A stretch of 64,000 bases of DNA, taken from the NCBI RefSeq assembly GCF_023159225.1, contig NC_063168.1:61235398-61299397 (forward strand). The letters run 5' to 3'. Numbering within the stretch: the stretch's first letter is position 1; each line of letters opens with the position of its first letter. Source of the DNA: Perognathus longimembris pacificus (Eukaryota > Chordata > Mammalia > Rodentia > Heteromyidae). A program made the translations under genes and the position numbers. Under the pieces are notes generated by a model that saw nothing but the letters and a program-made list of their open reading frames with translations, was not told the DNA's origin and searched no databases. Positions 47,801 to 57,190 of this stretch are shown here, piece by piece.

Positions 47801-50800
47801 TATATATGTGGTACTGAGGAATCGAACCCAGGGCTTCATGTATACGAGGCAAGCACTCTTGCCACTAGGCCATATTCCCAGCCCAAGACTAGGGAGTCTG
47901 AATTTCAACATTTTCTCCTAACTGATGATCACAACTGTTTTTCTTCTTTCTATTTTTAATTTCCTGTCCACAAGTATGATATCCTAGGGAGAGTATGTAT
48001 TATATCCTCTATCTAAAATTCTGATGTCTGCCATCTAAAAGTTGCAGATGGAAAGTACCCTGGAAAACTGGGTTCGATATCTAGGCCAGACAAGATTCAT
48101 CTTGTGAACAGACACCTGGATTGTTTATGATTAGCTCTTCTATTAAGCTGTGCAAACATAGTCCATGCCTTAACTTCTCTGAGCATATGCTTAAAAAAGA
48201 GTGCCTTTTGGTTGTTCAACCGCTTTCTTTGTTTATGTTTTGAATTTTTTTTATTATTTATAAGTAGTTGTATTAAGGAGCTGCCATTCACATTCAACAA
48301 AGCAGTTTATGAATACCATCTTGATCAACATCACCCCTTTTCAACATTTTCATTCTCAGTTTTTTCCTTATTGTGTTAAGTTTCCATCTGAAAGTAACTG
48401 GTGAAGTAATTGTTACTGTGACACAAAGCAAGGTCCTTCCAGTCTAGCTGCCAGGTCTGGAAAAAACAAAGGGGAAACTGCTTCCTTTGATGATGTGCCT
48501 GAAATTCATTCTGATGCCTTCTTTGCTTATCAGGTTAGCCTGAGGTTTTTTTTATTTTTGGTCACTTTTTTTTCTTTATTGTCAAGTCTGAGGTTCTTGA
48601 TGTGCTTTGGCATAAATTATGTTTTTGTGTTTTTTTTGTTTTTGTTTTTGTTTTTGCCAGTCCTGGGGCTTGGACTCAGGGCCTGGGCAGTGTCCTAGCT
48701 TCTTTTTGCTCAAGGCTAGCACTCTGCCTCTTGAGCCATAGTGCCACCTCTGGCCTTTTCTATATATGTGGTGCTGGGGAATTGAACCCAGGGCTTCATG
48801 TATACAAGGCAAGCACTCTTGCCACTAGGCTGTATTCCCAGCCCTGCTTTGGCATAAATTAAACAATGAATTCTGGCACTGGCTGAACCTCCTGCTTCCT
48901 TGTCCTCTATTCCTAAAACCATACATCTCTGCTTACATCCTTCTGCACAGCCCAGGCCATTCCAGAAGGGAGGGTCCCAAGCTGTCAGTCCATCAGAATA
49001 AAGACTGCTGGGCACCCAGTCCCCCACCCGTTTCTCCCTGGGGCTTGAGAGTTTGTATTTGCAAGTCCCTGATTCTGCTGGTCTGGGATCACACTTTGAA
49101 AACCACTGTTCAGATTAGATTATCCCAGTAACCTGAACTCCTTAGTAGTGGTTTAGGAGAAATGACCTTCCCAATGGTTTATAAAGCGCTTTTCCTCTTC
49201 CTTGGCTCCTTTGATCCTCAGCAGCCATCTGGTGCAAAGCAAGTGATGCTATCATCCTGATTTTATATAATGAGATAGGGGATCAGAGAGGAGGCATGAG
49301 GTTGAAAGCTTATCTTAGATAAAGGACAAAGGTGTAACTTCTGGTGCTCTTTTGCTGGTTTCCGGCACCACACTCTACCAGGCTTTGTTAAGAGCTCTAC
49401 TCTTAACCATACCAACATAAAACGGCTGGAAACAAAGGTCTAGCAGCATAGATTTAGATTTATGGCTGTCTAAATCACAGTCTGCCTTTTCCTCCAAAAG
49501 AAACGCATTCCAATTATAGAGAGGCTACTGGTCCTCAGCCCTTTCCTTGCCTCCCTCGGGAGCCATTTACACTTCAGCAATGCATCTCAGCTTCAGCTAG
49601 CTCCAAAAGGGTGGAAGAGAGAAGCTAGGGGCCGGCAGGATCCATGCCAGAACTTTGGGAATAACAAGTCCATTCAGCAAACAGGGTTGACATCCTATGA
49701 GCCATATGCTATGAGCCACTACTCTCTCCTCCTAGGAGAATGGGACCGCCCAATGACCTCAGCATGCACATTAGGCTACTTACCCTGTTTGCAATGGTGA
49801 TGACCCGATGAGTGGCTTCAGCTTCCAGCTGTTAGAAACAAAAGACAAGAAGGAATCAGATTCACCATCTCCTTCAGTCCAGATGCACCTGCCTGAGAGC
49901 TCTCCACATAGAAAGTGCTGAAGGATATGACCCAGAGCAGGAGGGGTTGGCTGCACCCTCAGGAGTAGAGGCCTGAGCAGGGGCACCAAGCTCCAGCCAC
50001 CTTGGCTCTCATGGAGGAAGAATTTGAGAACTGAGGATACTAGGCACATCCTTGCTGGATGTGACACAGGCTTAGCTAAAGGCAACAAAAGCAAGAGAAA
50101 CTAAGACATGGAGTCTCATCGCTCCTTGTCTTCTGACACATTCTCTCCACAACCACCTGAGACGTGTAGTCAAGGGACTGATGTCAAGCTGGAGAGCAGC
50201 CCAGACAGGAGTTTCTGGGCCTTGGCTCTGCCGACATTTGGAGCTCTCTGTGGTCGGGGCTGTCTGAGCATGGTGGGCTGCTTGTCAGGGTCTCACCTCT
50301 ATCCAGAATGCCAGTATCACTCTGCCTCCTCCAGTTGGGACAACCAAAAATAATTTCTAGACCCAAGCTTCTCCCTTTATTATTATTGTGATTATTACTG
50401 TCACCAACCCTCAGAAAAGAACATCAATTCTTCTAGTGCTAGCTGATAAAGAAAACCCAGAATGGGTCCACCCAAGCTTGCCCTGTCTTTATGGGTATGC
50501 CCTCAGTGGGTTATTTTGTTGAATCTGGTGCATCTTTCTCTACCAATTCTGAGGTGCCCAAACAGAACCGATACACAAGTCACTGGAGGACAAGCGAAGA
50601 TCCAGGGCTGGTAGATGGGCTGACTTGGCTCCTGACCGTGGGACAAATGTCAGATCTCCTGACCATCTAACTACCACCCTGAACTGTATTTGCTTTATGA
50701 AACGGGGTCTTGCTGGGTAGCTCCAGGTGGCCTCAAACTTGTCATTCACCTGCCTTAGTATACCAAGTACTGAGATTATAGAACAGGATTTTAAGTGTGC

Positions 50801-53800
50801 ACTACCATGTCCCACTCCCACTCTGCATTTTAAACTTTGAAGAAAGGAGCTCCCCCAAAATGGTGGAGATTGTCTGGACAGGAGCATAGAGCAAGGTGGC
50901 ATCATTTATCTAATGTGATTTCTCCAAAGACAAATTAGTATTACTTGGTAGGGGCCTACAGATGTTTGTCTTATACAACTCCACAAAGGATAAAAACAGG
51001 AAAAGGGGAGCAGGCTTTTCATTTTCATCTCAGTGGGTAATCAAGAAGAGCACAGGGAAGAATGTATTTTTTGTTTCTGTTGGGAAGGGTCCACAGTACT
51101 TTTCAGATGGGGGTAACAGCCCCCAAATTTGAGTCCCTGGTTTATAGCTTGGAATTTCTTCTAATAGCTGAAGGCTCTTTCAGTCCTCTTTCTCCTAGTT
51201 CAATTTTGGGCAAAATAACCTCTGGGATGCAGATATTTTTTTCTCTTGGTTTTGAAATCAATTGGATGCAGTGGGGTATGGTTTGTTCCAACTGTCTCTT
51301 CCAAGGACACTCAAGGTCAAGTTGGCCTCAGCATGAGAGGGAAACTGTTTGTTCATTGGGAAGCTTCCAAATGGGAATTTCATCCACAAGGGAAATGATC
51401 TAACATATATAATTAGATATCTTCGCTCCTAAAAGATTCTGAGGGTCCGTATGAAAGAAGCTGAAATAGATACAGGAAGTTTCCTCACCTCCTCTGGACG
51501 GCTGATCTCGATGCCTTCTGGGCCTGTGATACCCAAATCTAGTGCCTCTTTAGCACCCTGCACAACAGCAAGACAAACAGAGCTGAATCTCAGACAGATG
51601 AGAAAGTACTGAAGCCAAGGGACGGTAAAGCATGCTTGACACTGCCCATCCCTAGCAGGCTTGCCCCATGCGTCACTTCTAAAAGATAAACCCAGGAGCC
51701 CATGCAGTAAGGCTGTCCTGGTTCTCACTTCTTAATGACCGCACAAATGTTTTTCTCTTGAAAATACAGGTCAGGCCTGTTAAGACAAGCACTGCTAGTT
51801 GGTTTCAAAGTCAGGGTTTTACCACTGGAAATGTAGACAAATCTCTAGGGTCAGCATCTCCTAGATTAGTTCTGGTAGGCTTACATAAGAGAATAAGAGG
51901 TGCATCCTTCTTGATACAGGAGATTAGATGTCTAAAACAGACCAGCTCTTTTGAAAGGGACAGAAAGGTGGAGAGATGATTCTTATTTATTTTGTATATT
52001 CTCATTAAAGGTATTTCATTTGTTAATGGGGTCAGCAATGATGCTTTATTATTATCCAGATTTACCTTTTACCATTAAAAGTATTTCTATGCTCAAAATT
52101 ATTTCACTACCAATGGAATTCTGCTGTTTTGGCATTCAAACTAAACATTATCATCCATGATTTAGAAACTTTTTGGAAATTTGCTCTTTATGTGCAATAA
52201 GAACATTTTGATTTTCTGACCAAGATTTGATCCCCAAAGTTTCACATTTGTTTTCACAACTTATTTTTTTCGGAACCTAGTAGGATCAGTGATAGGGAGT
52301 CAGGACTCGCATGCAAATGTTCTCCATTGGTGCCACCCTCCTCGCCCCAACCAGAAGCCTCGATTATGGACTTGCCTCAGCCACGAGCTCCCCATTTTCA
52401 GCATGGACCCGGGCAATTGCCCCAATGTCCTTGCAAGCGTGCAACACTTGGTATAGCTCACTGTCTCGAAGCATGTACAAGTCCTTGTAAGTCATGAACA
52501 TCTGGAATGAGTTGACCCCCTTCTCTCTCACCAGTGTCTCCATCTCAGCTTTCACCTGGGGAGCAAAATGCAAAGGCAATGGCAGGTTGGTCCTGATATC
52601 CTGGAGGCTGACTAGCAAGTGCAGGCGAGCAAGCAGGAAATGTGTGGCACGCTCCAGCTCTGTATGGCCCCTGCAACCTCTTAAGAGTGTCACTTTCCTT
52701 TACCCTCCAGGCTGCTGTAAGGTTGCCTGAGCAGAAGCACTTTAAAAAGTGTTCAGTTCAACATGATAGGTACTGTATTCTCAGGCCATAGGCATAGGTT
52801 TCTGCCTCTGAGATAGCCTTCTCTCTTAGTTTTTGTTTTCGTTGTTTTTTGGTGCTGGGGCTTGAACTCAGGGCCTCACTCTCATGTGGCTTTTTTTGTT
52901 GTTGTTTTGGGTTGTTTTTTGTTGTTGCTGTTTTGCCAGTCCTGGGGCTTGAACTCAGGGCCTGAGCACTGTCCCTGACTTCTTTTTGCTCAAGGCTAGC
53001 ACTCTACCACTTGAGCCACAGCGCCACTTCCGGCTTTTTCTACATACATGGTGCTGAGGAATCGAACCTAGGGCTTCATGTATACAAGTCAAGCACTCTT
53101 GCCACTAGGCCATATTCCCAGCCCACTCACTTGGCTTTTTGAAAGGCTGGTGCTCTACCATTTGAGCCACATTTTCACTTCTATCATTTTGCTGGTAAAA
53201 TGAGGTAAGAGTTTCTCAGATTTATCTGCCTGGGCTACTTTTGAACCATGATCCTCAGATCTCAGCCTCCTGTGGAGCCAAAATGACAGGTGTGCGCTAC
53301 CAGCACTCAGCTAAGACAGCCTTCTTGGCAGAAGTGACGTCACAAGGAAAGCAGACTTAAGCTAAGAGTCTAGATACTAGGAAAGCCAAGTTAGGAAAAA
53401 ACAAAACATGAACAAAGTTAGGCAAATAAGGATATTTATTCCAACATAATTTATTCTAGGGAAAAAAGGGAAGCAACACTGGTCTGACAGTAGGAAATAA
53501 CAGAAGGTTCTACTTCCTAGAACATGAGGTGGCCTTTATATTAAAGGTCAAGAAGAACCTGCAGCCACATAGAAAATGCCAGAAGGTTACTAGGGAAAAA
53601 GCATGTCCAAAAGAGACTTGGAAAGAAACAACAGGGGTGAATTATAAGCTTCCCTTCTTTTCTATTTTTAAAATCTGTAATTAGAAAATATTTGCTGAAG
53701 AAAGGAATTTTAATTCTAGATGCATGGAAGTCTTTATAACTTCTGACAGCTTAGAGATGGCTGGCCTGGCCTCAGTGCTCCTGGGAGTCCAAGCTGATCC

Positions 53801-54821
53801 TCTATTCCAGGACAACTCCAGGGGGAATGCAGGGAGGATCAGGGAAGAAGTCTCCACCCAGAAGGGTCGGTCTTCAGAAAGGAGATACCCATCTGAGAAA
53901 AGGGATAGCTGACATTCAGCATGGTCTACACTGTTGGCCTGGGACAAGGAGGAGGGTCTTCATGCTCTGAGGGTTTCAGGACTACAAAGATTCCCATAAG
54001 TACCAGGCTAGAAATAATAGACGAGCCTAAAGGACTCCTCAACAAGGCTTAAAGCCAGAGAACAGAAGCAGACTGAGGCTTTGAATGACTATCTCATAAG
54101 GGACTCGGTATCTTTTAGACCAAAATTCACCACGGCACAACTTTGTAAAACTTCTTAAGCTTTGCGGCTTCTCTCTAGGCGGATTTATGCTCTGGGTGCA
54201 AAGAAACATCTGGAGAACTGTCTGTATTTGGCAGTGTTGAGACAGGATGTGGTGGACCTTCAACTTAGAGAAGAGCTCAGTGCTAACAGTTGATAGAACC
54301 AGGACACAAGCAACCCTGTGTGCCTGAGCCTTTCAGGTCACCGCTCAGCAGCACGGAATCTTCCTGAGGTGGGGAGCAGGTCAGGTACACACCAGGATGT
54401 GCTAAGTGTTTGCAGCCTAGTACTCCTCAGGCTGACCTCCGTGCAGCTTGGGGCTCTCTATATGGGAAAACAGTGGGGCATGCCACCTCCCCACCCGCCC
54501 TTATGCAATCTAAATGTTTTTCCTCTTGGCACAAGGGGGAGCTGGGCTGGTGGTGGGTCTGGGGCTGGTGCCCACTCATGCAGGCCAGCAGCAGATTCCA
54601 GTTGGCCCCACCCACATGGTCCCTCCACCCACGTTTCTTTCTTTGAGGATCAGCACTGTTACCTTGGGTGCCCACCAGGTGATCCCCACATGAAGGGCGT
54701 AGTCACAGCAGACCTTGGGGTCAGCGAGACCCCGGCACTTCTCATATGCCTCCACCAGGGACATCTCCTTGTCAGGCAGGACGTGGCCGATAATCATGGT
54801 GGTACCTCCAACAAGTGCAGC
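33379..54821 (-). CDS. DPYSL5: DPYSL5 (CRMP5), coding part in eleven exons; 5' end outside window
   Basis: Collapsin response mediator protein 5 is a cytosolic neuronal protein of the dihydropyrimidinase-like family. Members form tetramers and act in axon guidance and neurite growth through tubulin; the family has lost hydantoinase activity. Eleven minus-strand exons (listed separately) join in perfect phase to 477 residues. They carry family motifs such as [49 protein letters not shown] and the C-terminal tail [12 protein letters not shown]...GGRSSGIW. The tail ending in GIW, and the stretch [18 protein letters not shown], separate this paralogue from CRMP1-4. The known protein has 564 residues, so about 87 N-terminal residues are missing. 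None of the minus-strand frames above 54821 matches the N terminus, so the start exon lies past 64000. There is no frameshift or stop, so the gene looks intact. Residue numbers below assume a 564-residue protein. Confidence 0.97.
33465..35179 (-). other. DPYSL5: DPYSL5 last intron
   Basis: It lies between the last two coding exons and has proper gtaagg...cag ends. No recognisable repeats; nothing else seen. Confidence 0.85.
35180..35348 (-). CDS. DPYSL5: DPYSL5 exon, residues ~481-537
   Basis: The exon is 169 nt, [20 protein letters not shown] through [11 protein letters not shown] plus the first base of Gly. The acceptor is cccttctccag and the donor TCTG followed by gtaagg. It begins the Ser/Thr-rich C-terminal tail that in CRMPs is a target of regulatory phosphorylation (family knowledge). 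Confidence 0.96.
36263..36552 (+). mobile_element. B1-Geo composite SINE
   Basis: The body is 36279-36536: sense B1-like module (ggtggctcatgcctgtaatc...gaggctgagatc) joined to a Geo module (ctgtggctccagtgatagag). It is flanked by aagattatccacattg and aagattatccatgttg, an imperfect target duplication. Confidence 0.85.
36570..36804 (-). mobile_element. IDL-Geo SINE
   Basis: The body is 36579-36795, flanked by actttactc at 36570-36578 and 36796-36804. Confidence 0.9.
37398..37648 (+). mobile_element. IDL-Geo SINE
   Basis: The body is 37412-37634, flanked by aaaagtgtgggccc at 37398-37411 and 37635-37648. The tail is A-rich with C interruptions. Confidence 0.93.
38041..38248 (-). CDS. DPYSL5: DPYSL5 exon, residues ~411-480
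   Basis: The exon is 208 nt, (K)[19 protein letters not shown] through [15 protein letters not shown]. The acceptor is cctcccaccag and the donor GAGAAG followed by gtaagg. [18 protein letters not shown] is specific to the CRMP5 paralogue. Confidence 0.96.
38645..39172 (+). mobile_element. Two B1-Geo composite SINEs in tandem, CA tail
   Basis: The first is at about 38655-38900 and the second at about 38915-39130, each B1-like then Geo/ID-like. The second ends in a (CA)n tract (39131-39172). The pair lies in the intron just before the 39217-39359 exon. Confidence 0.75.
39217..39359 (-). CDS. DPYSL5: DPYSL5 exon, residues ~364-411
   Basis: The exon is 143 nt, [20 protein letters not shown], then [10 protein letters not shown] and [13 protein letters not shown], ending with two bases of a Lys codon. 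The acceptor is atgtttcag and the donor ACAAA followed by gtaaag. NLYPRKGRI is a family signature. Confidence 0.95.
39392..39422 (+). repeat. (TG)n(CG)n microsatellite near an exon
   Basis: TG units running into CGCGCGCACGTG, an alternating purine-pyrimidine tract about 30 bp from the acceptor of the 39217-39359 exon. Confidence 0.9.
39815..40034 (-). mobile_element. Geo-B1 composite SINE
   Basis: Reversed, beginning at a G run. It has ctgtccctgagctcttttgc, then the B1-like gatcctcagatctcagcatc end. Confidence 0.7.
40370..40890 (+). mobile_element. Old L1 3' fragment with two ID-like SINEs
   Basis: Diverged L1 3' text (ccacttctaggactctgtcc; 40370-40628), then ID-like monomers at about 40629-40722 (actagggatgtggctcagca) and 40801-40888 (gggctgaggtgtagctcagt). 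Confidence 0.6.
40966..41204 (-). mobile_element. IDL-Geo SINE
   Basis: The body is 40981-41189, flanked by aataataataatttt at 40966-40980 and 41190-41204. Confidence 0.88.
41325..41384 (+). repeat. CTAT/CTAC microsatellite
   Basis: Imperfect tetranucleotide repeat. Confidence 0.9.
41495..41855. mobile_element. Short ID and Geo SINE remnants
   Basis: Reversed Geo fragment (cacttgagccacagctccac, about 41500-41547), sense ID fragment (about 41648-41688) and reversed ID fragment (about 41770-41853). They lie just downstream of the 41977-42118 exon. Confidence 0.55.
41977..42118 (-). CDS. DPYSL5: DPYSL5 exon, residues ~316-363
   Basis: The exon is 142 nt, (N)[20 protein letters not shown] through [10 protein letters not shown]. 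The acceptor is tctccccag and the donor GTG followed by gtaggt. SDHRPF corresponds to the SDH region of dihydropyrimidinases. Confidence 0.95.
43364..43573 (+). mobile_element. IDL-Geo SINE in L1
   Basis: Complete dimer with an A tail; aagtgttg is repeated on both sides. Confidence 0.88.
44033..44245 (+). mobile_element. IDL-Geo SINE in L1
   Basis: Complete dimer; gaaaatacagagggga before it and gaaaatacaaagggga after it form an imperfect duplication. Confidence 0.88.
44385..45044 (-). mobile_element. Two Geo-B1 composite SINEs flanking a TG repeat
   Basis: Reversed composites at about 44385-44628 and 44819-45044, the second headed by a (TG)n tract at 44779-44818. Confidence 0.7.
45050..46122 (-). 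other. DPYSL5 intron sequence, nothing recognised
   Basis: AT-rich to about 45500, then unique sequence. A duplicated phrase, taatgtcctctata with ctgctcctaaaccac, occurs at about 45854-45911. Confidence 0.5.
46123..46279 (-). CDS. DPYSL5: DPYSL5 exon, residues ~264-316
   Basis: The exon is 157 nt, [20 protein letters not shown] through [11 protein letters not shown], starting and ending inside codons (Gly and Asn). The acceptor is tccttccag and the donor GCCAA followed by gtaagg. Confidence 0.95.
47355..47430 (-). CDS. DPYSL5: DPYSL5 exon, residues ~239-264
   Basis: The exon is 76 nt, [20 protein letters not shown] to KMQ plus the first base of a Gly codon. The acceptor is ttgtgcttag and the donor CAAG followed by gtgagt. 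The split Gly codon is completed by the next exon. Confidence 0.95.
47683..47884 (-). mobile_element. IDL-Geo SINE
   Basis: Complete reversed dimer. The flanks aagactgttgagtctg and aagactagggagtctg form an imperfect duplication. Confidence 0.85.
48603..48861 (-). mobile_element. IDL-Geo SINE
   Basis: The body is 48620-48844, flanked by a perfect 17-bp repeat tgctttggcataaatta at 48603-48619 and 48845-48861. Confidence 0.92.
49784..49828 (-). CDS. DPYSL5: DPYSL5 micro-exon, residues ~224-238
   Basis: This is a 45-nt exon (15 codons) [15 protein letters not shown] with acceptor tttctaacag and donor AGG followed by gtaagt. It is too short for an ORF search. It is supported by exact phase on both sides and the family motif. 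Confidence 0.94.
50690..50815 (-). mobile_element. B1-like SINE monomer
   Basis: Reversed B1-type text (cggggtcttgctgggtagct, actgagattatagaacagga). Confidence 0.6.
51489..51557 (-). CDS. DPYSL5: DPYSL5 exon, residues ~201-223
   Basis: The exon is 69 nt (23 codons), [20 protein letters not shown] plus PEE. The acceptor is ttgtgcag and the donor GAG followed by gtgagg. It follows the GC-AG intron. Confidence 0.95.
52376..52555 (-). CDS. DPYSL5: DPYSL5 exon, residues ~141-200, followed by a GC donor
   Basis: The exon is 180 nt (60 codons), [20 protein letters not shown] to [10 protein letters not shown]. The acceptor is tgctccccag. The donor reads GAG followed by gcaagt, so this intron starts with GC. 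The reading frame only continues to the next exon (GAKEALDLG) with this boundary, and no nearby GT keeps the frame. Confidence 0.96.
52840..53315 (-). mobile_element. Composite SINE interrupted by a younger IDL-Geo SINE
   Basis: An old reversed Geo-B1 composite (52850-52890 and 53126-53313) is split by an IDL-Geo copy at about 52925-53124. The repeats actctcatgtggctttttt and actcacttggcttttt flank the insert. Confidence 0.75.
54663..54821 (-). CDS. DPYSL5: DPYSL5 exon, residues ~88-140
   Basis: The exon is 159 nt (53 whole codons), from [13 protein letters not shown] to [10 protein letters not shown]. The acceptor is ctcgcttag before GCTGCA and the donor is AAG followed by gtaaca. It holds the start of the TIM-barrel amidohydrolase-like core. 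It is the most 5' exon visible. Confidence 0.96.
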
Positions 54822-55249
54822 CTAAGCGAGAGGGGAGAAGACAAGTCTGTCACAGGCTGGGGGAACCAGGCTCAGAAAGCTGTAAAGGTTGATATGGAAA
54901 CCCAAGGCCAGTGTGTAGCCTTCATTACTGTGGGTCCAGCACCCAAACCTGCCTCTTCTGCATCAGACGCTTCATCTTTCCACTTGGAGAAGCCACTTAG
55001 AGTATTTCTGAGTCTAAGGCCAACCCCTATGGTCCCAATAAGATCTCCATAAAATAATTTTTGGTCTACTTAAGTATATAGACAATATGTTCAAATGTCC
55101 ATGTATAATATAATCAAATATCCATTTGCAGGATTTACTAACTCAGTTACAACATATATTTGAACCATAATGTATAAAATGTTGCTTTGGATGTGTTGTT
55201 TTGTTTCTTTCTCTCACATTTCATGAAGGAATTTTTTTCTTTCTTTCTT

Positions 55250-56075
55250 TTTCCCCCCAGTCTGGCACTCGGTCTCTGGGCTTGGCTTGGGCACTGTCGC
55301 TGAGATTCTTTTAGCTCAAGGTTAGCGCCCTACCACTTGAGCCACAGGGCCACTCCCAGCAAAGTTTTCTGTGACTAATTGGAGATAAGAGTCTCATGGA
55401 CTTTCCTGCCCGGGCTGGCTTTGAACTGCAGTCTTCAAATCTCAGCCTCCTAATTACAGGTGTGAGCCACTGGTGGCTGGCAGATATTTTCTTATTCAAT
55501 GGATTTCATTATGACATTTTCATATGTGCATGTAATATACCTTGATTATAGCTACCCTTATGATGCAATTTTCCTCAAACTTTTCACATGCCTATTTAAC
55601 ACCAGAATCTTTGTCTTTAGTTTTCCCAAATGCATTATCCTTTTTTTCTTTTTTTTTTTTTTTTTTTGGCCAGTCCTGGGCTTGGACTCAGGGCCTGAGC
55701 ACTGTCCCTGGCTTCTTTTTGCTCAAGGCTAGCACTCTGCCACCTGAGCCACAGCGCCACTTCTGGCCGTTTTCTATATATGTGGTGCTGGGGAATCGAA
55801 GCATTCTTGCCACCAGGCCATATTCCCAGCCCTCTTTTCTCTTTTTTTGCATGTGCCAGTAGTGGGACTTGAACTTAGGGCTAGACAATTTCACTTGGCC
55901 TTTTCACTTGAGGCTGTTGCTTTACCATTTGGTCACACTTGGATTTTTTTTTTCTAGCTAATTGGAGATAAGCATTCACAAATTTTTCTTCCCAGGCTAG
56001 TTTCGAACCACGATCCTCTGATCTCAGCCTCTTGAGTAGCTAGGATTACAAGCAGAAGCCACTAGCACTTCGCTG
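55250..56075 (-). mobile_element. Three SINEs in a row
   Basis: Geo-B1 composite at about 55253-55482, an IDL-Geo copy at 55660-55832 lacking about 26 bp of its ID half, and a second Geo-B1 composite at about 55850-56075. Confidence 0.75.
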
Positions 56076-56089
56076 TTTCTTTCTATCTT

Positions 56090-57190
56090 GTCTGAGACTT
56101 TTTTAGATGAATGACTGGTTTATTACTAAAAACCAATACAATTCAGTCTCTACAAGATAATAGTTTAAGAAGGAATCTTTAAGAAGTCCCATTATGGATA
56201 AAAAAATGTAGTACTTAGACACCATGGAATTTTGCTTATCCACTAGAAAGAATAAGATTATATTATTTGCAGGGAAATGGATGGATCTAGAGCAAATCAC
56301 ATATAATGAGTGTAAGGTTCGCTGGATAGGAAACCACCACATGGTTCAGGAAGAGAAGAGTTTATTGGGGCAGGGCAAACTGCCAGCCTGCACAGTATAG
56401 AGACATGGGAGACAGAGGGGAAGGAAGAAGAGAAAAAGAAAAGGAAAGAGAAAAGGAGCAAGAGAGAGTAAGAGAAAAGGAAAGAGTGTGGGGACAATGT
56501 TCAGCTGGATTATATAGAAAAAGGTGGGAGATGTGGCCAGGTCAATTGGATCTGACCTCAGAGAAAGAGGTAACTGCCTCCAGGTGTGCCAGTTACCTAG
56601 TAACACAGGTACTAGGCGCAGACTCAAACAGGTGAGGGGCATCTGCATGGAGCCCTCCTCGGGGTGGACCTTACCATGAGAAAAGTCAAAGCTCAGAGGG
56701 ACAACCAGGGTATGTTTTCTCTCATATGCAGAAGCAAGACCTAAAACACACTGCGGCATGATAAATTATATATACTCACGGCACTGACACACAGACAGTG
56801 AGATTGAAGGACAATACTCTTTGGAGAAGAATCCAAAGATATAACCCCTCTGAACATTTAAACTATTAATTATCAAGACAAATTCCAGGGAATGGAAACA
56901 TGGACTTTTTGTTGGTAGTGTTATTTGTTCTTATTTTGTTTTGTTTGTTCTTTTTTGTCTTTTGATGGCGGGGGGGGGGGGAATGGAGGGAGGAAGGGTG
57001 AACAAATGCAGTTGTGGTACACTATATGGAAAATGGACTATGCAACTTGTGGGCAGGGATGGGAGGGGGAAACTGAGGAAAAGCAAAGGAATGGGTGACA
57101 TTGTCCAAAAAGAAATGTACTCATTACCTGATGTATGAAACGATTACCCCTCTGTACAACACTTTAATAAAAACAATGAAATTAAATTTA
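56090..57190 (+). mobile_element. L1 3' end, interrupted
   Basis: Sense L1 text at 56190-56310 and 56708-57185, ending atgtatgaaacgattacccc ... tttaataaaaac, the same 3' end type as the L1 at 15584. It contains a G run at about 56968 and the LTR-like insert at 56311-56707. Confidence 0.75.
56311..56707 (-). mobile_element. Possible solo LTR in the L1
   Basis: On the minus strand it begins TGGTTGTCC and ends CCTTACA. It has a TATA-like ctatataatcc (about 56518-56508) and AATAAA at about 56371-56366, the order expected for an LTR. No clean target duplication; the L1 text across it has a small gap. Confidence 0.5.

Noticed and set aside
54318..55052. 244-codon plus-strand frame over a DPYSL5 exon
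   Set aside because: Antisense shadow spanning an exon and intron sequence; no domain.
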